Below, in pieces: positions 23,806 through 33,482 of a stretch of 54,623 bases of DNA. Under the pieces are notes generated by a model. That model was not told the DNA's origin. It did no database searches and worked only from the letters and a program-made list of their open reading frames with translations. Source of the DNA: Bacteroidaceae bacterium. Its GTDB lineage: Bacteria; Bacteroidota; Bacteroidia; Bacteroidales; Bacteroidaceae. Positions within the stretch are counted from its first letter, which is position 1. The number at the start of each line of letters is the position of its first letter. The stretch spans positions 1 through 54,623 of the forward strand of contig JAILPK010000038.1 of assembly GCA_024699495.1 (NCBI GenBank), given 5' to 3'. The position numbers and the translations under genes are program-made.

Positions 23806-24600
23806 ATGAACGAAAAGATTAAGAAGCATATTTTAGATTTATCTGTAGTTCGCATGTGTGAGCTGAGTCCTGGATACTTTGAGATACATCTCATTTCAGC
23901 TTGTGGAACTATCCCAGAAATGCATCCTGGCCAGTTTGTGCAGGTTCGTGTTGACGGTTCGCCTGAGACATTTCTGCGTCGTCCCATAAGTGTGAACCTT
24001 CTCACGGTTGACCATACCGAACTATGGCTTCTTGTACATGCAGTTGGTGCCGGAACGAAAGCTTTGGCCTGCCTAAATGAGGGCCACACATTGAATCTTG
24101 TAGGACCTCTCGGTAATGGTTTTACACTTCCCTCATCAGATGAATATGATACGCACCCACTGCTGGTTGGCGGCGGGGTAGGCACCGCTCCACTGCTCTT
24201 CCTAGGGCAAGAGTTGTCACAGCGTGGCATTCGTCCCACTTTCCTACTTGGCGGCAAGCGCAAGTCAGATATCATGCAGCTTGAACATTTTCAACTATTG
24301 GGTGATGTAGCTTTAACAACAGAGGATGGTTCCGTAGGTGAGCGAGGTTTCGTAACACAACATAGTATTTGGCATACCGATGCTTTTACACAAGTCTATA
24401 CCTGTGGCCCAAAGCCGATGATGGTCAACGTAGCACGCATAGCACACGAACAGAAAATTCCGTGCGAAGCGAGTTTGGAAAACATGATGGCCTGTGGACT
24501 GGGAGCCTGCCTGTGCTGCGTAGAAGATACTGTTGAAGGCAACTTGTGCGTATGCAGCGAGGGCCCTGTTTTTGACACCTCAAAATTAAAATGGATATAA
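23806..24600 (+). CDS. pyrK: Dihydroorotate dehydrogenase B, electron-transfer subunit
   Basis: This 264-aa protein has a ferredoxin-reductase-type FAD domain (FLRRPISVN motif), an NAD-binding domain ([16 protein letters not shown]) and a C-terminal cluster of cysteines ([12 protein letters not shown]...NLCVC) that binds [2Fe-2S]. It passes electrons from the PyrD subunit to NAD+ in pyrimidine synthesis. pyrD follows after 16 bp, so the two form the PyrKD heterotetramer operon. The ATG is preceded by an A-rich leader typical of Bacteroidales starts. Confidence 0.94.
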   Translation: MNEKIKKHILDLSVVRMCELSPGYFEIHLISACGTIPEMHPGQFVQVRVDGSPETFLRRPISVNLLTVDHTELWLLVHAVGAGTKALACLNEGHTLNLVGPLGNGFTLPSSDEYDTHPLLVGGGVGTAPLLFLGQELSQRGIRPTFLLGGKRKSDIMQLEHFQLLGDVALTTEDGSVGERGFVTQHSIWHTDAFTQVYTCGPKPMMVNVARIAHEQKIPCEASLENMMACGLGACLCCVEDTVEGNLCVCSEGPVFDTSKLKWI

Positions 24601-24616
24601 TAAATTGTTCTGTAAT

Positions 24617-25531
24617 ATGTCTCAACTAACTACAAATATTGGCGCTTTGACGCTTAAGAACCCAGTGATGACTGCTTCTGGAACCTTCGGTTATGGGATA
24701 GAATTTGAAGACCTTGTAGATCTTACGGGCATCGGCGGAATTATAGTCAAGGGCACAACCTTGGAACCTCGTCAGGGGAATCCATATCCCCGTATGGCCG
24801 AGACAGCTCATGGGATGCTCAACTGCGTAGGGCTCCAGAATAAAGGGGCAGATTATTTCTGTCGTAACATATATCCGAAAATCAAAGATATAGATACTCA
24901 ATTCATTGTAAACGTTAGTGGCTCTTCACCCGAAACATACGCCGAATGTGCAGCAATGATGGCAGAACTGGAACGTATAAAAGGCATAGAACTTAATATA
25001 TCCTGCCCTAATGTGCGACAGGGTGGCATGGCATTCGGCACCTCATGTTCAGGCGCATCGTCTGTGGTAAAAGCTGTGCGTGCTGTGTATCCCAACACAT
25101 TGATAGTAAAACTTTCACCTAACGTTACGGATATCGCCGAGATTGCCCGTGCTGTAGAGGCTGAAGGGGCTGATTCGGTAAGTCTTATAAACACACTTAT
25201 GGGGATGGCTATAGATGTTGAACGCCAGCGTCCTGTGCTAAGCATAAATACAGGCGGGCTTTCAGGCCCTGCAGTGAAACCTGTTGCTTTACGCATGGTA
25301 TGGCAGGTCTTTGAGGCAGTTAAGATCCCAGTTGTAGGCCTTGGTGGTATCATGAACGCTACAGATGCGATTGAGTTTCTTCTTGCCGGCGCGCGTGCGG
25401 TAGAGATAGGAACCGCAAATTTCATCGACCCCGCTGTAACCGTGAAGGTTGTTAAAGGCATAAATGATTACCTCGATCGTCATGGGTACGATAGGGTGGA
25501 GAACATCATAGGTTTAGCCCATAAACAATAG
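24617..25531 (+). CDS. pyrD: Dihydroorotate dehydrogenase B, catalytic subunit
   Basis: This 304-aa TIM-barrel protein starts [27 protein letters not shown]. It carries [20 protein letters not shown], the catalytic-loop [19 protein letters not shown] (Cys base of class 1B), and FMN-binding [27 protein letters not shown]. It oxidises dihydroorotate to orotate with NAD+ through PyrK. A start at 24617 fits the family; an earlier in-frame Met at 24605 is less likely. Confidence 0.95.
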   Translation: MSQLTTNIGALTLKNPVMTASGTFGYGIEFEDLVDLTGIGGIIVKGTTLEPRQGNPYPRMAETAHGMLNCVGLQNKGADYFCRNIYPKIKDIDTQFIVNVSGSSPETYAECAAMMAELERIKGIELNISCPNVRQGGMAFGTSCSGASSVVKAVRAVYPNTLIVKLSPNVTDIAEIARAVEAEGADSVSLINTLMGMAIDVERQRPVLSINTGGLSGPAVKPVALRMVWQVFEAVKIPVVGLGGIMNATDAIEFLLAGARAVEIGTANFIDPAVTVKVVKGINDYLDRHGYDRVENIIGLAHKQ

Positions 25532-25599
25532 GATTTTCGCTGTTTAATGTGAATATCTTATTCACACATTTGTGGGCGTACTAAGGATAAACTCGATGG

Positions 25600-26415
25600 T
25601 TAGAGTTTTTCTCCGCAGTGAGAGCAATAATTGTCCCCATCCTCCACTTTGTTTCCGCATCTTGGACATAGTCCGTCTCGTACCGGTTTATCCGTTTCAT
25701 TGATGAAACTTGCGGTGACAATTCCTCCAGGTACGGCAATAAGGGTATAACCCAGCAGCATTATGAATGCCGAAAGCAGACGCCCTAGGTACGTCACGGG
25801 GGTAATATCGCCATACCCCACTGTAGAGAGTGTCGTTATAGCCCAATAGATAGAGGTACCAATATCCGTGAACGAACTGCCTGGCTGCTCGTTTTCAATG
25901 ATAAACATTAGTGTGCCAAGGCATACGACCAGCACAAAAACAAAGAGGAAATATACGGCTATTTTATGCATGCTCTTTCCCAAGGCGCGCAGTAGCAGAT
26001 GTCCTTCGTTGATGAAGCTGAAAAGCCTGAATATACGGAACATGCGAAGGAAACGGATACTCCGTAGCACCAGCATATATCGTGCAGTGGGGATGAAATA
26101 GGTCAGATAGGCGGGCAATATAGCCATCAGGTCTATGATGCCCCATCCGCTTAGTATATATCCTTTGCGGTCCTTGGCAGAATAGATTCGAGCGGCATAT
26201 TCTATGGTGAACAATATCGTCAGCAGAGCCTCTACTACTCCCAGCACCGATTTTATCATTTGTGCCAGGCCTTGTATACTTTCTATAAAAATAACTATTA
26301 GGCTTAGTACGATGGCTACCAATAGTGCTATGTCAAATGCGCGTCCGGCCCGTGTGTCTGTTCCGAAAATAATCTCGCGCATCACCTCTTTTTCCAACCA
26401 TTTTGGTTTCTTCAT
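25600..26415 (-). CDS. Voltage-gated potassium channel with C-terminal zinc ribbon
   Basis: This 271-aa protein has six membrane segments. Residues 115-132 form an S4-like helix with Arg at regular spacing (LRSIRFLRMFRIFRLF), and TVGYGD at 198-203 is the K+ selectivity filter. The cytoplasmic tail (250-268) is CPRCGNKVEDGDNYCSHCG, a four-cysteine zinc ribbon absent from most Kv channels. It converges with pyrD; a small hairpin (TGTGAAT/ATTCACA, 25548-25566) lies between. The promoter lies just upstream. Confidence 0.9.
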   Translation of the reverse strand: MKKPKWLEKEVMREIIFGTDTRAGRAFDIALLVAIVLSLIVIFIESIQGLAQMIKSVLGVVEALLTILFTIEYAARIYSAKDRKGYILSGWGIIDLMAILPAYLTYFIPTARYMLVLRSIRFLRMFRIFRLFSFINEGHLLLRALGKSMHKIAVYFLFVFVLVVCLGTLMFIIENEQPGSSFTDIGTSIYWAITTLSTVGYGDITPVTYLGRLLSAFIMLLGYTLIAVPGGIVTASFINETDKPVRDGLCPRCGNKVEDGDNYCSHCGEKL

Positions 26416-26440
26416 ATTTTGACTGTTTCGATTTGATTTG

Positions 26441-26448
26441 CAAAAGTA
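26441..26448 (-). promoter_or_regulatory. -7 promoter element for the K+ channel gene
   Basis: CAAAAGTA on the plus strand is TACTTTTG on the minus strand, 26 bp upstream of the channel start. The region 26449-26629 up to the BASS promoter holds no gene. Confidence 0.5.
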
Positions 26449-26629
26449 GTGCTTTTTTCTCAGATAACCTCAAAAACCACTAAAAAGATAGCTGCAAAAT
26501 GAGTCTGTCAATTGTTTCGGAATCATCAGAACTTGACACAGCCCACCGTTTTGTCTGAACAATGTGATATAAAAAATAGGATAACAACATTTTAATACCC
26601 GAAAGAATAAAAAATAGCGAATAAAGTCG

Positions 26630-26637
26630 TATCTTTG
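26630..26637 (+). promoter_or_regulatory. -7 promoter element for the BASS symporter
   Basis: TATCTTTG matches TAnnTTTG 26 bp before the ATG at 26663. No clear -33 element. Confidence 0.55.
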
Positions 26638-26662
26638 CATCCGTTTTCAAAAAGACAAAGTA

Positions 26663-27622
26663 ATGCCGCAGATCTTGATTTCAATCAGTCGTAAATTAGC
26701 CACACACGCCTCCCTGTTCGTCACTGCTGTCGCCATTCTCACCTTCTTCATTCCTAGTCTGTTCGAGTGGGTAAGAGGGAATACACAAACGGTGATTCTC
26801 GGCATCATCATGCTTACTATGGGGCTAACGCTTAGCGCAGATGACTTTCGGATTTTGGTCCGCCGTCCTTTGGACATTCTTGTAGGGGCTTGTGCGCAGT
26901 TTTTCATCATGCCTTGTGTGGCATGGCTATTGGTGAGATTCTTCCATTTAGAGCCCGCCTTGGCTTTGGGGATTATACTTGTAGGCTGTTGTCCTGGTGG
27001 AGTGTCGAGCAATATCATGAGCTATTTGTGTCAAGGCGACGTCGCCTTTTCTGTTGGGATGACGTGTGTATCTACCTTGCTGGCTCCTATAATGACGCCG
27101 CTTTTAATGCAGCTCTTGGCAGGTGAAATTATCGAAATAGACGCTGTTGGGATGTTCCTGAACATCTTGATAGTTACCATCATGCCAGTTAGCATAGGCT
27201 GTTTCCTGAACTACACCTTTTCACATCGTGAGAGTTTCCCCACAATACAGTCCTTGATGCCCGGGCTTAGTGTACTCTGCCTTGCCTGCATTGTTGGAGG
27301 TGTAATATCAACGGTACATGATTCACTTGTGGCACGTGGACTAATGCTTTTCTGCTGGACTTTCGCTGTAGTCTTTTGTCACAATTCACTCGGTTACCTT
27401 TTCGGCTATCTTGCTGGTTCTTTGGCTAAGTTCAACACGGCCAAAAAGCGTACCATAAGCATCGAGGTTGGGATGCAGAATGCAGGTCTGGCCACCGTCT
27501 TGGCAGGAACATTCTTTTCCGCACAGCCCTTGTCTGTACTTCCTTGTGCCATTTCATGTGCTTGGCATAGCATCAGCGGTACAATACTAGCTTCGCTATT
27601 CCATCGCAGTTCAAAGCAGTGA
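26663..27622 (+). CDS. Bile acid:sodium symporter family transporter
   Basis: This 319-aa membrane protein has about nine to ten hydrophobic segments. Conserved motifs include ILGIIMLTMGLTLSADDFR (first repeat), LVGCCPGGVSSNIMSYLCQGDVAFS (sodium-site crossover), and VGMQNAGLATVLA (second crossover), all hallmarks of the BASS family. The family imports organic anions (bile acids, pyruvate, pantothenate and others) with Na+; the substrate here is unknown. It is monocistronic by context. Confidence 0.88.
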   Translation: MPQILISISRKLATHASLFVTAVAILTFFIPSLFEWVRGNTQTVILGIIMLTMGLTLSADDFRILVRRPLDILVGACAQFFIMPCVAWLLVRFFHLEPALALGIILVGCCPGGVSSNIMSYLCQGDVAFSVGMTCVSTLLAPIMTPLLMQLLAGEIIEIDAVGMFLNILIVTIMPVSIGCFLNYTFSHRESFPTIQSLMPGLSVLCLACIVGGVISTVHDSLVARGLMLFCWTFAVVFCHNSLGYLFGYLAGSLAKFNTAKKRTISIEVGMQNAGLATVLAGTFFSAQPLSVLPCAISCAWHSISGTILASLFHRSSKQ

Positions 27623-27695
27623 TGTTGCTTTCTTAGCTGCTTTGCCTTTCACTTGAGCGCCAGCGAGTTTTTTTGGGGGGCTGTGTTTCCAATAG

Positions 27696-28448
27696 TCATA
27701 GCTCAAGATGGTCCCCCTCTTTGCGAATTTCCCAGAATCTGATGTTCTTGGCTTCGGCATATTCTTTAAAACGCCAAGCGGACTCAAAACCGCTCAACAC
27801 AAAGTGCATTGGAACGAACCACCCGACTCTGAACCGCTCAATAAACTGTCTTCCACCACGCGTATAGCCGTTTCCGATTCGTCCGTCAATTGGGAACATC
27901 ACGAGGTCAAAACTATCTGCACATTTACGTATATCTTTCAGTTCTCCCAAAAAGTGTTTCTCGTGGATTGTCGGATTGATTCCCTCGTCATGCTCTTCGC
28001 TATAAACAATCTGTTCCTTTTGATTATCCGACAGAAATCTGGCGTACCAATTATTTAGGTCTCCGGCATGAAAGATACGCTTTCCATAAAAATCTACTAT
28101 CCAGGACACACCGCTGTCAGTGCTACCGCAGGCTCTTACGGAGACTTCGCCGTCAGACCATCTTCCCCCCTTGGCCAACCATACATCAGCCTCTTTTGCT
28201 TCTGCCCTTCGGCGCTTCATTATATCTTTACTCAGGATATATGTCACCTTGTCTTTCTTCTTTTTCCATTCAAATATGGCTCGGGTGAAATGATCTTCAT
28301 GAAAATGACTTGAAAACACATACATTTGCTTCTCGCTCTGCAGGGCGCTATCCATAACATGGGCCGGGTCCAGCCAGAAGTCAAAGACAAGTATATTCCG
28401 CTCCGTCTCCAACATGAATCCACTATGGAAAATATAGGTTAGCGTCAT
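27696..28448 (-). CDS. MBL-fold metallo-hydrolase
   Basis: This 250-aa protein is a metallo-beta-lactamase-fold enzyme. Seen: MTLTYIFHSGFMLET start, ILVFDFWLDP, the metal motif SSHFHEDHF (HxHxDH type, with a Glu), and FHAGDLNNW later. It is close to the family often annotated as RomA/UlaG-like hydrolases of unknown substrate. I use the Met at 28448 because upstream residues are not conserved in such proteins. It converges with the BASS gene. Confidence 0.8.
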   Translation of the reverse strand: MTLTYIFHSGFMLETERNILVFDFWLDPAHVMDSALQSEKQMYVFSSHFHEDHFTRAIFEWKKKKDKVTYILSKDIMKRRRAEAKEADVWLAKGGRWSDGEVSVRACGSTDSGVSWIVDFYGKRIFHAGDLNNWYARFLSDNQKEQIVYSEEHDEGINPTIHEKHFLGELKDIRKCADSFDLVMFPIDGRIGNGYTRGGRQFIERFRVGWFVPMHFVLSGFESAWRFKEYAEAKNIRFWEIRKEGDHLEL

Positions 28449-28564
28449 TTTAATCTTTCTGTATGTTTGATATTCAGCGTTCACAGTTTCATAATAAGAT
28501 TATCCATTGTCTATGTATTTATGTATCACATCCGTTCTTGCTCCTCCGGGCTGAATACGACATT

Positions 28565-28723
28565 TTATTGTTGCACCATATTATTTGGACCTATGGTTGG
28601 TGCTCTTTTTTCAGCCGTGTTTAGTAGCATTTTTGCTTGTGTCACATACATTTCAGCAATGTCGTCAGGGGCAATAAACGACGCAAATGAGGTATCCTGT
28701 TTTCTTATGATGCTTCGATGCAG
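28565..28723 (-). pseudogene. Open segment of a possible gene remnant
   Basis: Between a stop at 28724 and the stop at 28565 the minus strand reads ...RKQDTSFASFIAPDDIAEMY and VTQAKMLLNTAEKRAPTIGP. The composition looks protein-like, but there is no ATG before residue ~24 and no family match. It may be the tail of a decayed gene. Nothing else was found in 28449-28849. Confidence 0.3.
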
Positions 28724-28849
28724 CTATGATTCAGATTCAGTTTTGTCACAAATACACACTTTATTGCTGTATTTGGTCATGAAAACGGGTGAAATGGAGC
28801 TTTAAGGGTAAGATTGGGAGTCTGACGACTAGAAGATTAATTGTTTACC

Positions 28850-29563
28850 TTATTTTGTAGCTGTGTAGATGGTAGAGATGCCGAAGGTGAGAGTCTTGTG
28901 TGATATGTTGCTGAAGCCAGCAGATGCCATACGGCCGCACATTTCTTCCCCCCATACGAAATGTTTTACGCTGCGATTTAGATATGTATAAGCAGTTTTG
29001 TCTTTGCTAAGGAAACGGCCGATTGATGGCAGTAGATGAGTGAAGTAAAGATCGTAAACCCAAGCGATGATTTTATTTTTTGGGTATGAGAATTCAAGAA
29101 TCATCAGTTGCCCTCCAGGCTTGAGCACACGTTGCATTTCAGCCAGCCCTTTGTCTAAGTCGGAGAAGTTACGCACGCCGTAAGAGCATGTCACCACGTC
29201 GTAGGAATTGTTGGTGAAGGTCATTTCCAGAGCGCTGGCTTTCATGAATGATATCTGGTTTTGCAGCCCGCGTTTTCTAACCTTCTCCTTTCCAATGTTC
29301 ATCATCTCTGTCGAGAGGTCGATACCTGTGATGGTGAATGTAGCATCAGCTTTTTGTAGTTGGCCGGCCAATTCTATGGCTAAGTCCGCAGTACCTATTG
29401 CAACATCCAGACATTGAATCTTTTGGCCTTTGTTTTTCTGAATGCTTTGTGCCGCTTTCTTTCTCCACCATTTGTCTATATTCAAGGATAGCAGATGGTT
29501 TAGTGTGTCATATTTGCCGGCAATACGGTCGAACAATGAGCCTATGTTATGTTTTTCATTCAT
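28850..29563 (-). CDS. menG: Demethylmenaquinone methyltransferase
   Basis: This 237-aa SAM-dependent methyltransferase matches UbiE/MenG. Start MNEKHNIGSLFDRIAGKYDTLNHLLSLNIDKWWRKKA, SAM motif CLDVAIGTADLAIEL, DVVTCSYGVRNFSDLDKGLAEMQRVLKPGGQLMILEF, and the typical end SISTIYTATK are present. It makes menaquinone from demethylmenaquinone in anaerobic respiration. It is the last gene of a minus-strand cluster, 144 bp below purM. Confidence 0.93.
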   Translation of the reverse strand: MNEKHNIGSLFDRIAGKYDTLNHLLSLNIDKWWRKKAAQSIQKNKGQKIQCLDVAIGTADLAIELAGQLQKADATFTITGIDLSTEMMNIGKEKVRKRGLQNQISFMKASALEMTFTNNSYDVVTCSYGVRNFSDLDKGLAEMQRVLKPGGQLMILEFSYPKNKIIAWVYDLYFTHLLPSIGRFLSKDKTAYTYLNRSVKHFVWGEEMCGRMASAGFSNISHKTLTFGISTIYTATK

Positions 29564-29707
29564 TCGTTGAAATTTATAATTACGGCTTTGGCTTTGGATA
29601 ATACACTGTTGTCCTTTGGTTACGGGACAATAGCTCCGTGAATGGTACATGGAGCTCACTTCACTAGGCGGGTGGCCCGTTGGCTGTGTCCTAGTTGTGA
29701 AGGGTTG

Positions 29708-30898
29708 TTAGTAGTGAAACTCACCAAATTCGCTACGTATGGTAAGGGATCGTTGCCCTTTCTCTATGCGTCCTACAATCTGGGCGTCTATATTGAAGCA
29801 ACGGCTGAGGTCAATTACGCTTTGGGCATCTTCGGGAGAAACATAAACTTCGAGGCGGTGTCCGCAGTTGAATACGCGGTACATCTCGCTCCAGTTGGCA
29901 CCGCTCTCCTCGGCGATAACGCGGAAGAGTGGGGGCACAGGGAACATGTTATCTTTTACCACTGCGCAGTCTTCCCCAACGAAATGTAGCACTTTGGTTT
30001 GTGCGCCGCCAGTGCAGTGTACCATTCCGTGAATTTGTGGTCGCATTTGGTCGAGCATTTTTTTTACTACAGGTGCATAGGTGCGTGTTGGTGAGAGAAC
30101 CAGTTGTCCCATGCTGAGTCCTGCAGGATGTGTGCCGTAAGAGTCTGTTTGTGGTAGAGAGTCCGTAAGTTTATATTTTCCGCTATAAACGAGCTCTGAA
30201 GGAACGGCATGGTCGTAAGTCTCGGGATATTGTTCAGCGAGATATTTGCAGAAAACGTCGTGGCGGGCGGAAGTGAGCCCGTTGCTGCCCATTCCACCGT
30301 TGTATTGCTTTTCATAAGAGGCTTGTCCGAAGCTGGCGAGTCCCACGATGACATCTCCAGGCCGGATGTTTGCGTTGTTGATGACATCAGCGCGTTTCAT
30401 GCGGCAAGTTACGGTGCTGTCAACGATGATGGTGCGCACCAAGTCCCCTACGTCAGCCGTCTCGCCGCCAGTGGCATAGATTCCGATACCCATCTCCCGT
30501 AATTCTGAGAGTAGCTCGTCCGTGCCATTAATGATGGCCGAGATTACCTCTCCGGGAACGAGCATTTTGTTTCTGCCGATAGTTGATGAAACGAGAATGT
30601 TGTCCACAGCTCCGACACACAGCAGGTCGTCAGTGTTCATTATGAGGGCATCCTGGGCAATCCCTTTCCATACGCTTAGGTCGCCGGTCTCTCTCCAATA
30701 AGCATAGGCTAGACTGGACTTTGTGCCTGCCCCATCCGCATGCATGATATTGCAGTATTCAGGGTCCCCGCCGAGAATGTCGGGGATAATTTTGCAAAAA
30801 GCCTGTGGGAAAATGCCCTTGTCAATGTTTTTAATTGCTGCGTGTACGTCTTCCTTGGCGGCAGAAACGCCACGGGCCATGTATCGGTTGTCCTTCAT
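29708..30898 (-). CDS. purM: Phosphoribosylformylglycinamidine cyclo-ligase (PurM-like)
   Basis: This 396-aa protein is an AIR synthase-related enzyme: HADGAGTKSSLAYAYW, QDALIMNTDDLLCVGAVD, YATGGETADVGDLVRTI, RPGDVIVGLASFGQ and MVHCTGGAQTKVLHF. It has the ATP-binding PurM fold and is a bit longer than E. coli PurM, as in Bacteroidetes. It would form AIR in purine synthesis. It shares a strand with purC in this cluster, though envelope genes lie between. Confidence 0.9.
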   Translation of the reverse strand: MKDNRYMARGVSAAKEDVHAAIKNIDKGIFPQAFCKIIPDILGGDPEYCNIMHADGAGTKSSLAYAYWRETGDLSVWKGIAQDALIMNTDDLLCVGAVDNILVSSTIGRNKMLVPGEVISAIINGTDELLSELREMGIGIYATGGETADVGDLVRTIIVDSTVTCRMKRADVINNANIRPGDVIVGLASFGQASYEKQYNGGMGSNGLTSARHDVFCKYLAEQYPETYDHAVPSELVYSGKYKLTDSLPQTDSYGTHPAGLSMGQLVLSPTRTYAPVVKKMLDQMRPQIHGMVHCTGGAQTKVLHFVGEDCAVVKDNMFPVPPLFRVIAEESGANWSEMYRVFNCGHRLEVYVSPEDAQSVIDLSRCFNIDAQIVGRIEKGQRSLTIRSEFGEFHY

Positions 30899-30987
30899 TG
30901 TTCAGAATAAATACAAGTTGTTAATAGTCAGGGGGCTCCTCTTATGTATAAACTCTCTTTTGTTGTGAGGTGTAAAAAATTTAATAA

Positions 30988-31578
30988 TCAGAATGAAACG
31001 GTCGGCGCCTTTTCTGCTCCAGTCTCAGCCTTGAAGTTGCCTTTGGTGTTGAAACCGAACATTCCGGCGAAGATGTTTGTCGGGAAACTGCGAACAGTCA
31101 CGTTATATTCCTGTGCAGCTTCGTTGAAATTGCGTCGTGATTCGGCGATGCGGTTCTCAGTGCCCTCCAGTTGAGCCTGTAGTTCGCTAAACTGCTGGTT
31201 GGCTTTCAGATCGGGGTATGACTCAGAAACGGCGATCAGACGTCCCAAAGCCTGTGTTACAGCTCCCTGAGCTTCCTGATATTCGGCCAGTTTCTCTGGA
31301 GTCAGGTTTGTCGGGTCAACTGTGATTTGTGTAGCTTTAGAACGAGCCTCGATTACAGCCTTAAGAGTCTCGCTCTCGTGGCTTGCATAGCCTTTGACGG
31401 TGTTCACCAGATTTGGAATTAGGTCAGCGCGTCGTTGGTATTGTGTTTCCACGTCGGCCCATGCGCGCGATACGGTCTCGTCTTGAGAAACCATATTGTT
31501 GTATGATTGACAGCCGCCGATTAGGACTATAACAAATAACGCTACTGCGATAAAAATGTAGATAGTAGATTTTTTCAT
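30988..31578 (-). CDS. lemA: LemA family protein
   Basis: This 196-aa protein has an N-terminal membrane segment with a lipoprotein-like end (IVLIGGC), then the LemA core: YNNMVSQDETVSRAWADVETQYQRRADLIPNLVNTVKGYA and LIAVSESYPDLKANQQFSELQAQLEGTENRIAESRRNFNEA. LemA proteins are helical envelope proteins of unclear function. It follows the TPM protein gene after 32 bp, a very common pairing. Confidence 0.93.
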   Translation of the reverse strand: MKKSTIYIFIAVALFVIVLIGGCQSYNNMVSQDETVSRAWADVETQYQRRADLIPNLVNTVKGYASHESETLKAVIEARSKATQITVDPTNLTPEKLAEYQEAQGAVTQALGRLIAVSESYPDLKANQQFSELQAQLEGTENRIAESRRNFNEAAQEYNVTVRSFPTNIFAGMFGFNTKGNFKAETGAEKAPTVSF

Positions 31579-31610
31579 TGTTGTGAAGAATTTATTGTTG
31601 TTACTATTAG

Positions 31611-32645
31611 TCAGAATCGTCCTCCTGCTCCTCCTCCGCCGAAACTGCCTCCGCCGAAACTGCCTCCGAATGAGCCTCCACCTCCGAATCCCCCACTGAA
31701 GCCTCCTCGTCTGCTGCTGCCGAAAATGCTGCCGGCTGCTGCGCCTCCGATACCGCCATTGATGTCCTCGTCCCAAGTACGCAGTTGTTCGAAATGGCAG
31801 TTGGTGCATCTGTATGTATCGTGGTGTGTGCAAATCCCGAGTAGTCTGTTTTTCGTCACTTTTCCCCCAACGAATTTCATTGTGTGTTTATGACAGTTGG
31901 GGCAGATGGCTTTTTTGCGTTCATAAGCCACAACTAAAAATAAGAATAAGCCAAGGATTCCTAGGCAAACGAGCACGGCTATCAGAGCTGCAGCGACGTC
32001 CACCTCGTTCTCGAAATCGGTCTTTCCCACTAACGAGTCGTCTCCGTCAACATATTTGGTTATGGCACGCACAGTGGCAAGCATAGCTTCGTCCCAGTCT
32101 CCTTCGCGTAATGCAGGCAGCATCTGGTTGTTCTCGATGCGTTTGCAGATGGCATCGGGCAGAGTTCCTTCAATGCCTCTTCCTGTAAGTATATAATAAG
32201 CTCTGTCTCTAGTGGAGAGCAGTATGATGAGGCCTGTGTTCTGCTCTTTGCTTCCTACTCCATACTTGCGTCCGAGTGCCATACAGAAGTCGTATGGTTC
32301 TCCTCCCTCGATGTGTTCGACCACTGCCAGGATGGTTTGTACGCCATGTGCTTTTTCCATCTCTCCGAGCCACATATTGAGGGAGTCCACAGCCATCTGA
32401 GTAAGAATACCATCGGGGTTGGAGACATATTGCGATTTATCCTTCAGATAGGGTATTGGCAGATTGTCGGGCGTGTATGTTGAGGCACGGCCGACTGACA
32501 GCGGCAGTGAGATAGGAGTGAGCATAGATACGAGCGTAGAGAGCATGAATAATGCGAGGAACGCTATGAGGCGTATCGCCGATGAAGCCTTTGTCTGCCT
32601 CTTTCTCTGCTTCCTTTTTATGTCGTAAATCAAAAATCCTTTCAT
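31611..32645 (-). CDS. TPM-domain (YgcG-type) membrane protein with zinc ribbon
   Basis: This 344-aa protein has an N-terminal membrane segment, a TPM domain (YVSNPDGILTQMAVDSLNMWLGEME...YYILTGRGIEGTLPDAICKRI), a second membrane span (AALIAVLVCLGILGLFLFLVVAY), a CPNC...CTNC zinc ribbon, and a long Gly/Ser/Phe tail (GGFGGGGSFGG). TPM proteins pair with LemA and act in the envelope, possibly in repair or quality control. It lies between aroE and lemA. Confidence 0.88.
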   Translation of the reverse strand: MKGFLIYDIKRKQRKRQTKASSAIRLIAFLALFMLSTLVSMLTPISLPLSVGRASTYTPDNLPIPYLKDKSQYVSNPDGILTQMAVDSLNMWLGEMEKAHGVQTILAVVEHIEGGEPYDFCMALGRKYGVGSKEQNTGLIILLSTRDRAYYILTGRGIEGTLPDAICKRIENNQMLPALREGDWDEAMLATVRAITKYVDGDDSLVGKTDFENEVDVAAALIAVLVCLGILGLFLFLVVAYERKKAICPNCHKHTMKFVGGKVTKNRLLGICTHHDTYRCTNCHFEQLRTWDEDINGGIGGAAAGSIFGSSRRGGFSGGFGGGGSFGGSFGGGSFGGGGAGGRF

Positions 32646-32676
32646 CTCAAATACACATAATCAGTTATAAACGCAT

Positions 32677-33447
32677 TCAGCTATTCCAAAACTCCCAACT
32701 GGCCAGAGCCTGACGGTGTAGCATCTCAAGTCCGTTTTTCACTTTGGCGCCCTGGCGTCGTCCATTGCGCATGAATAGGGTAATTTCCGGGTTATAGACA
32801 AGGTCGTATAGCAGGTGACGGTTTGTGAGCGTCCGGTATGGAATCTCGGGACAGGAATCTGTATGCGGATGCATACCCAAAGGGGTGCAGTTGATTATTA
32901 TAGTATATTCCGCCATTATTTCCGGGCTTAGGTCGGAGTAGGAGAGTGTTTGTCCTGCTGCAGAGTCGGAGTTAGGCTGAGTAATCGTTTTTCTGCTTAC
33001 ATATCTCCATTCGATGCCCAACTTTTCCAATCCGCGGCATACAGCCTTCGATGCGCCGCCGGTTCCGAGTATGAGTGCTTTTCGATGGTGCCTTTCCAAT
33101 AGGGGGCGTATGCTGTCAGTGAAACCTATTATGTCCGAGTTGAAGCCTTTCAGCCAAGGGGAGGCGTCATCCCGATGTTCAATCTTTACCACGTTGACGG
33201 CCCCTATTGCCTGTGCTTCATCAGAGAGTTCATTAAGATATGAAATAATCGCCTGCTTATATGGTATAGTAACGTTCAGCCCACACAAACTCGGATGCTC
33301 ATCAAGAACCTTATTCAGCTCGCTGATGTCTGGCATATCGAAGTTGAGATACTCGGCATCTATCCCCTCGCGGACAAACTTTTCATTAAAGAATGCGCGA
33401 GAGAATGAATGTCCAAGCGGATGGCCTAATAGTCCGAATTGTTTCAT
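32677..33447 (-). CDS. aroE: Shikimate dehydrogenase
   Basis: This 256-aa enzyme starts MKQFGLLGHPLGHSFSRAFFN (shikimate-binding S-x-S region). It has LCGLNVTIPYKQAI with the catalytic Lys, NSDIIGF (catalytic Asp in the family's N-T-D position), and the NADP loop ILGTGGASKAV. The typical end MLHRQALASWEFWN is present. It reduces dehydroshikimate in aromatic amino-acid synthesis. ATG 33447 is preferred over the upstream TTG at 33453. Confidence 0.93.
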   Translation of the reverse strand: MKQFGLLGHPLGHSFSRAFFNEKFVREGIDAEYLNFDMPDISELNKVLDEHPSLCGLNVTIPYKQAIISYLNELSDEAQAIGAVNVVKIEHRDDASPWLKGFNSDIIGFTDSIRPLLERHHRKALILGTGGASKAVCRGLEKLGIEWRYVSRKTITQPNSDSAAGQTLSYSDLSPEIMAEYTIIINCTPLGMHPHTDSCPEIPYRTLTNRHLLYDLVYNPEITLFMRNGRRQGAKVKNGLEMLHRQALASWEFWNS

Positions 33448-33482
33448 TACCAATAATTTAATATGTGTAAAGGCGTATAGGC

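Noticed and set aside
23778..24275. 165-aa minus-strand frame
   Set aside because: It is antisense to pyrK, which is confidently coding.
24898..25461. 187-aa minus-strand frame
   Set aside because: It is antisense to pyrD, with low-complexity composition.
26484..26505. Copy of the 18-bp repeat (CTGCAAAATGAG)
   Set aside because: The match is 12 bp only and probably chance.
28467..28805. 112-aa plus-strand hydrophobic frame
   Set aside because: No family features, an unusual composition and no promoter; the opposite strand looks at least as protein-like.
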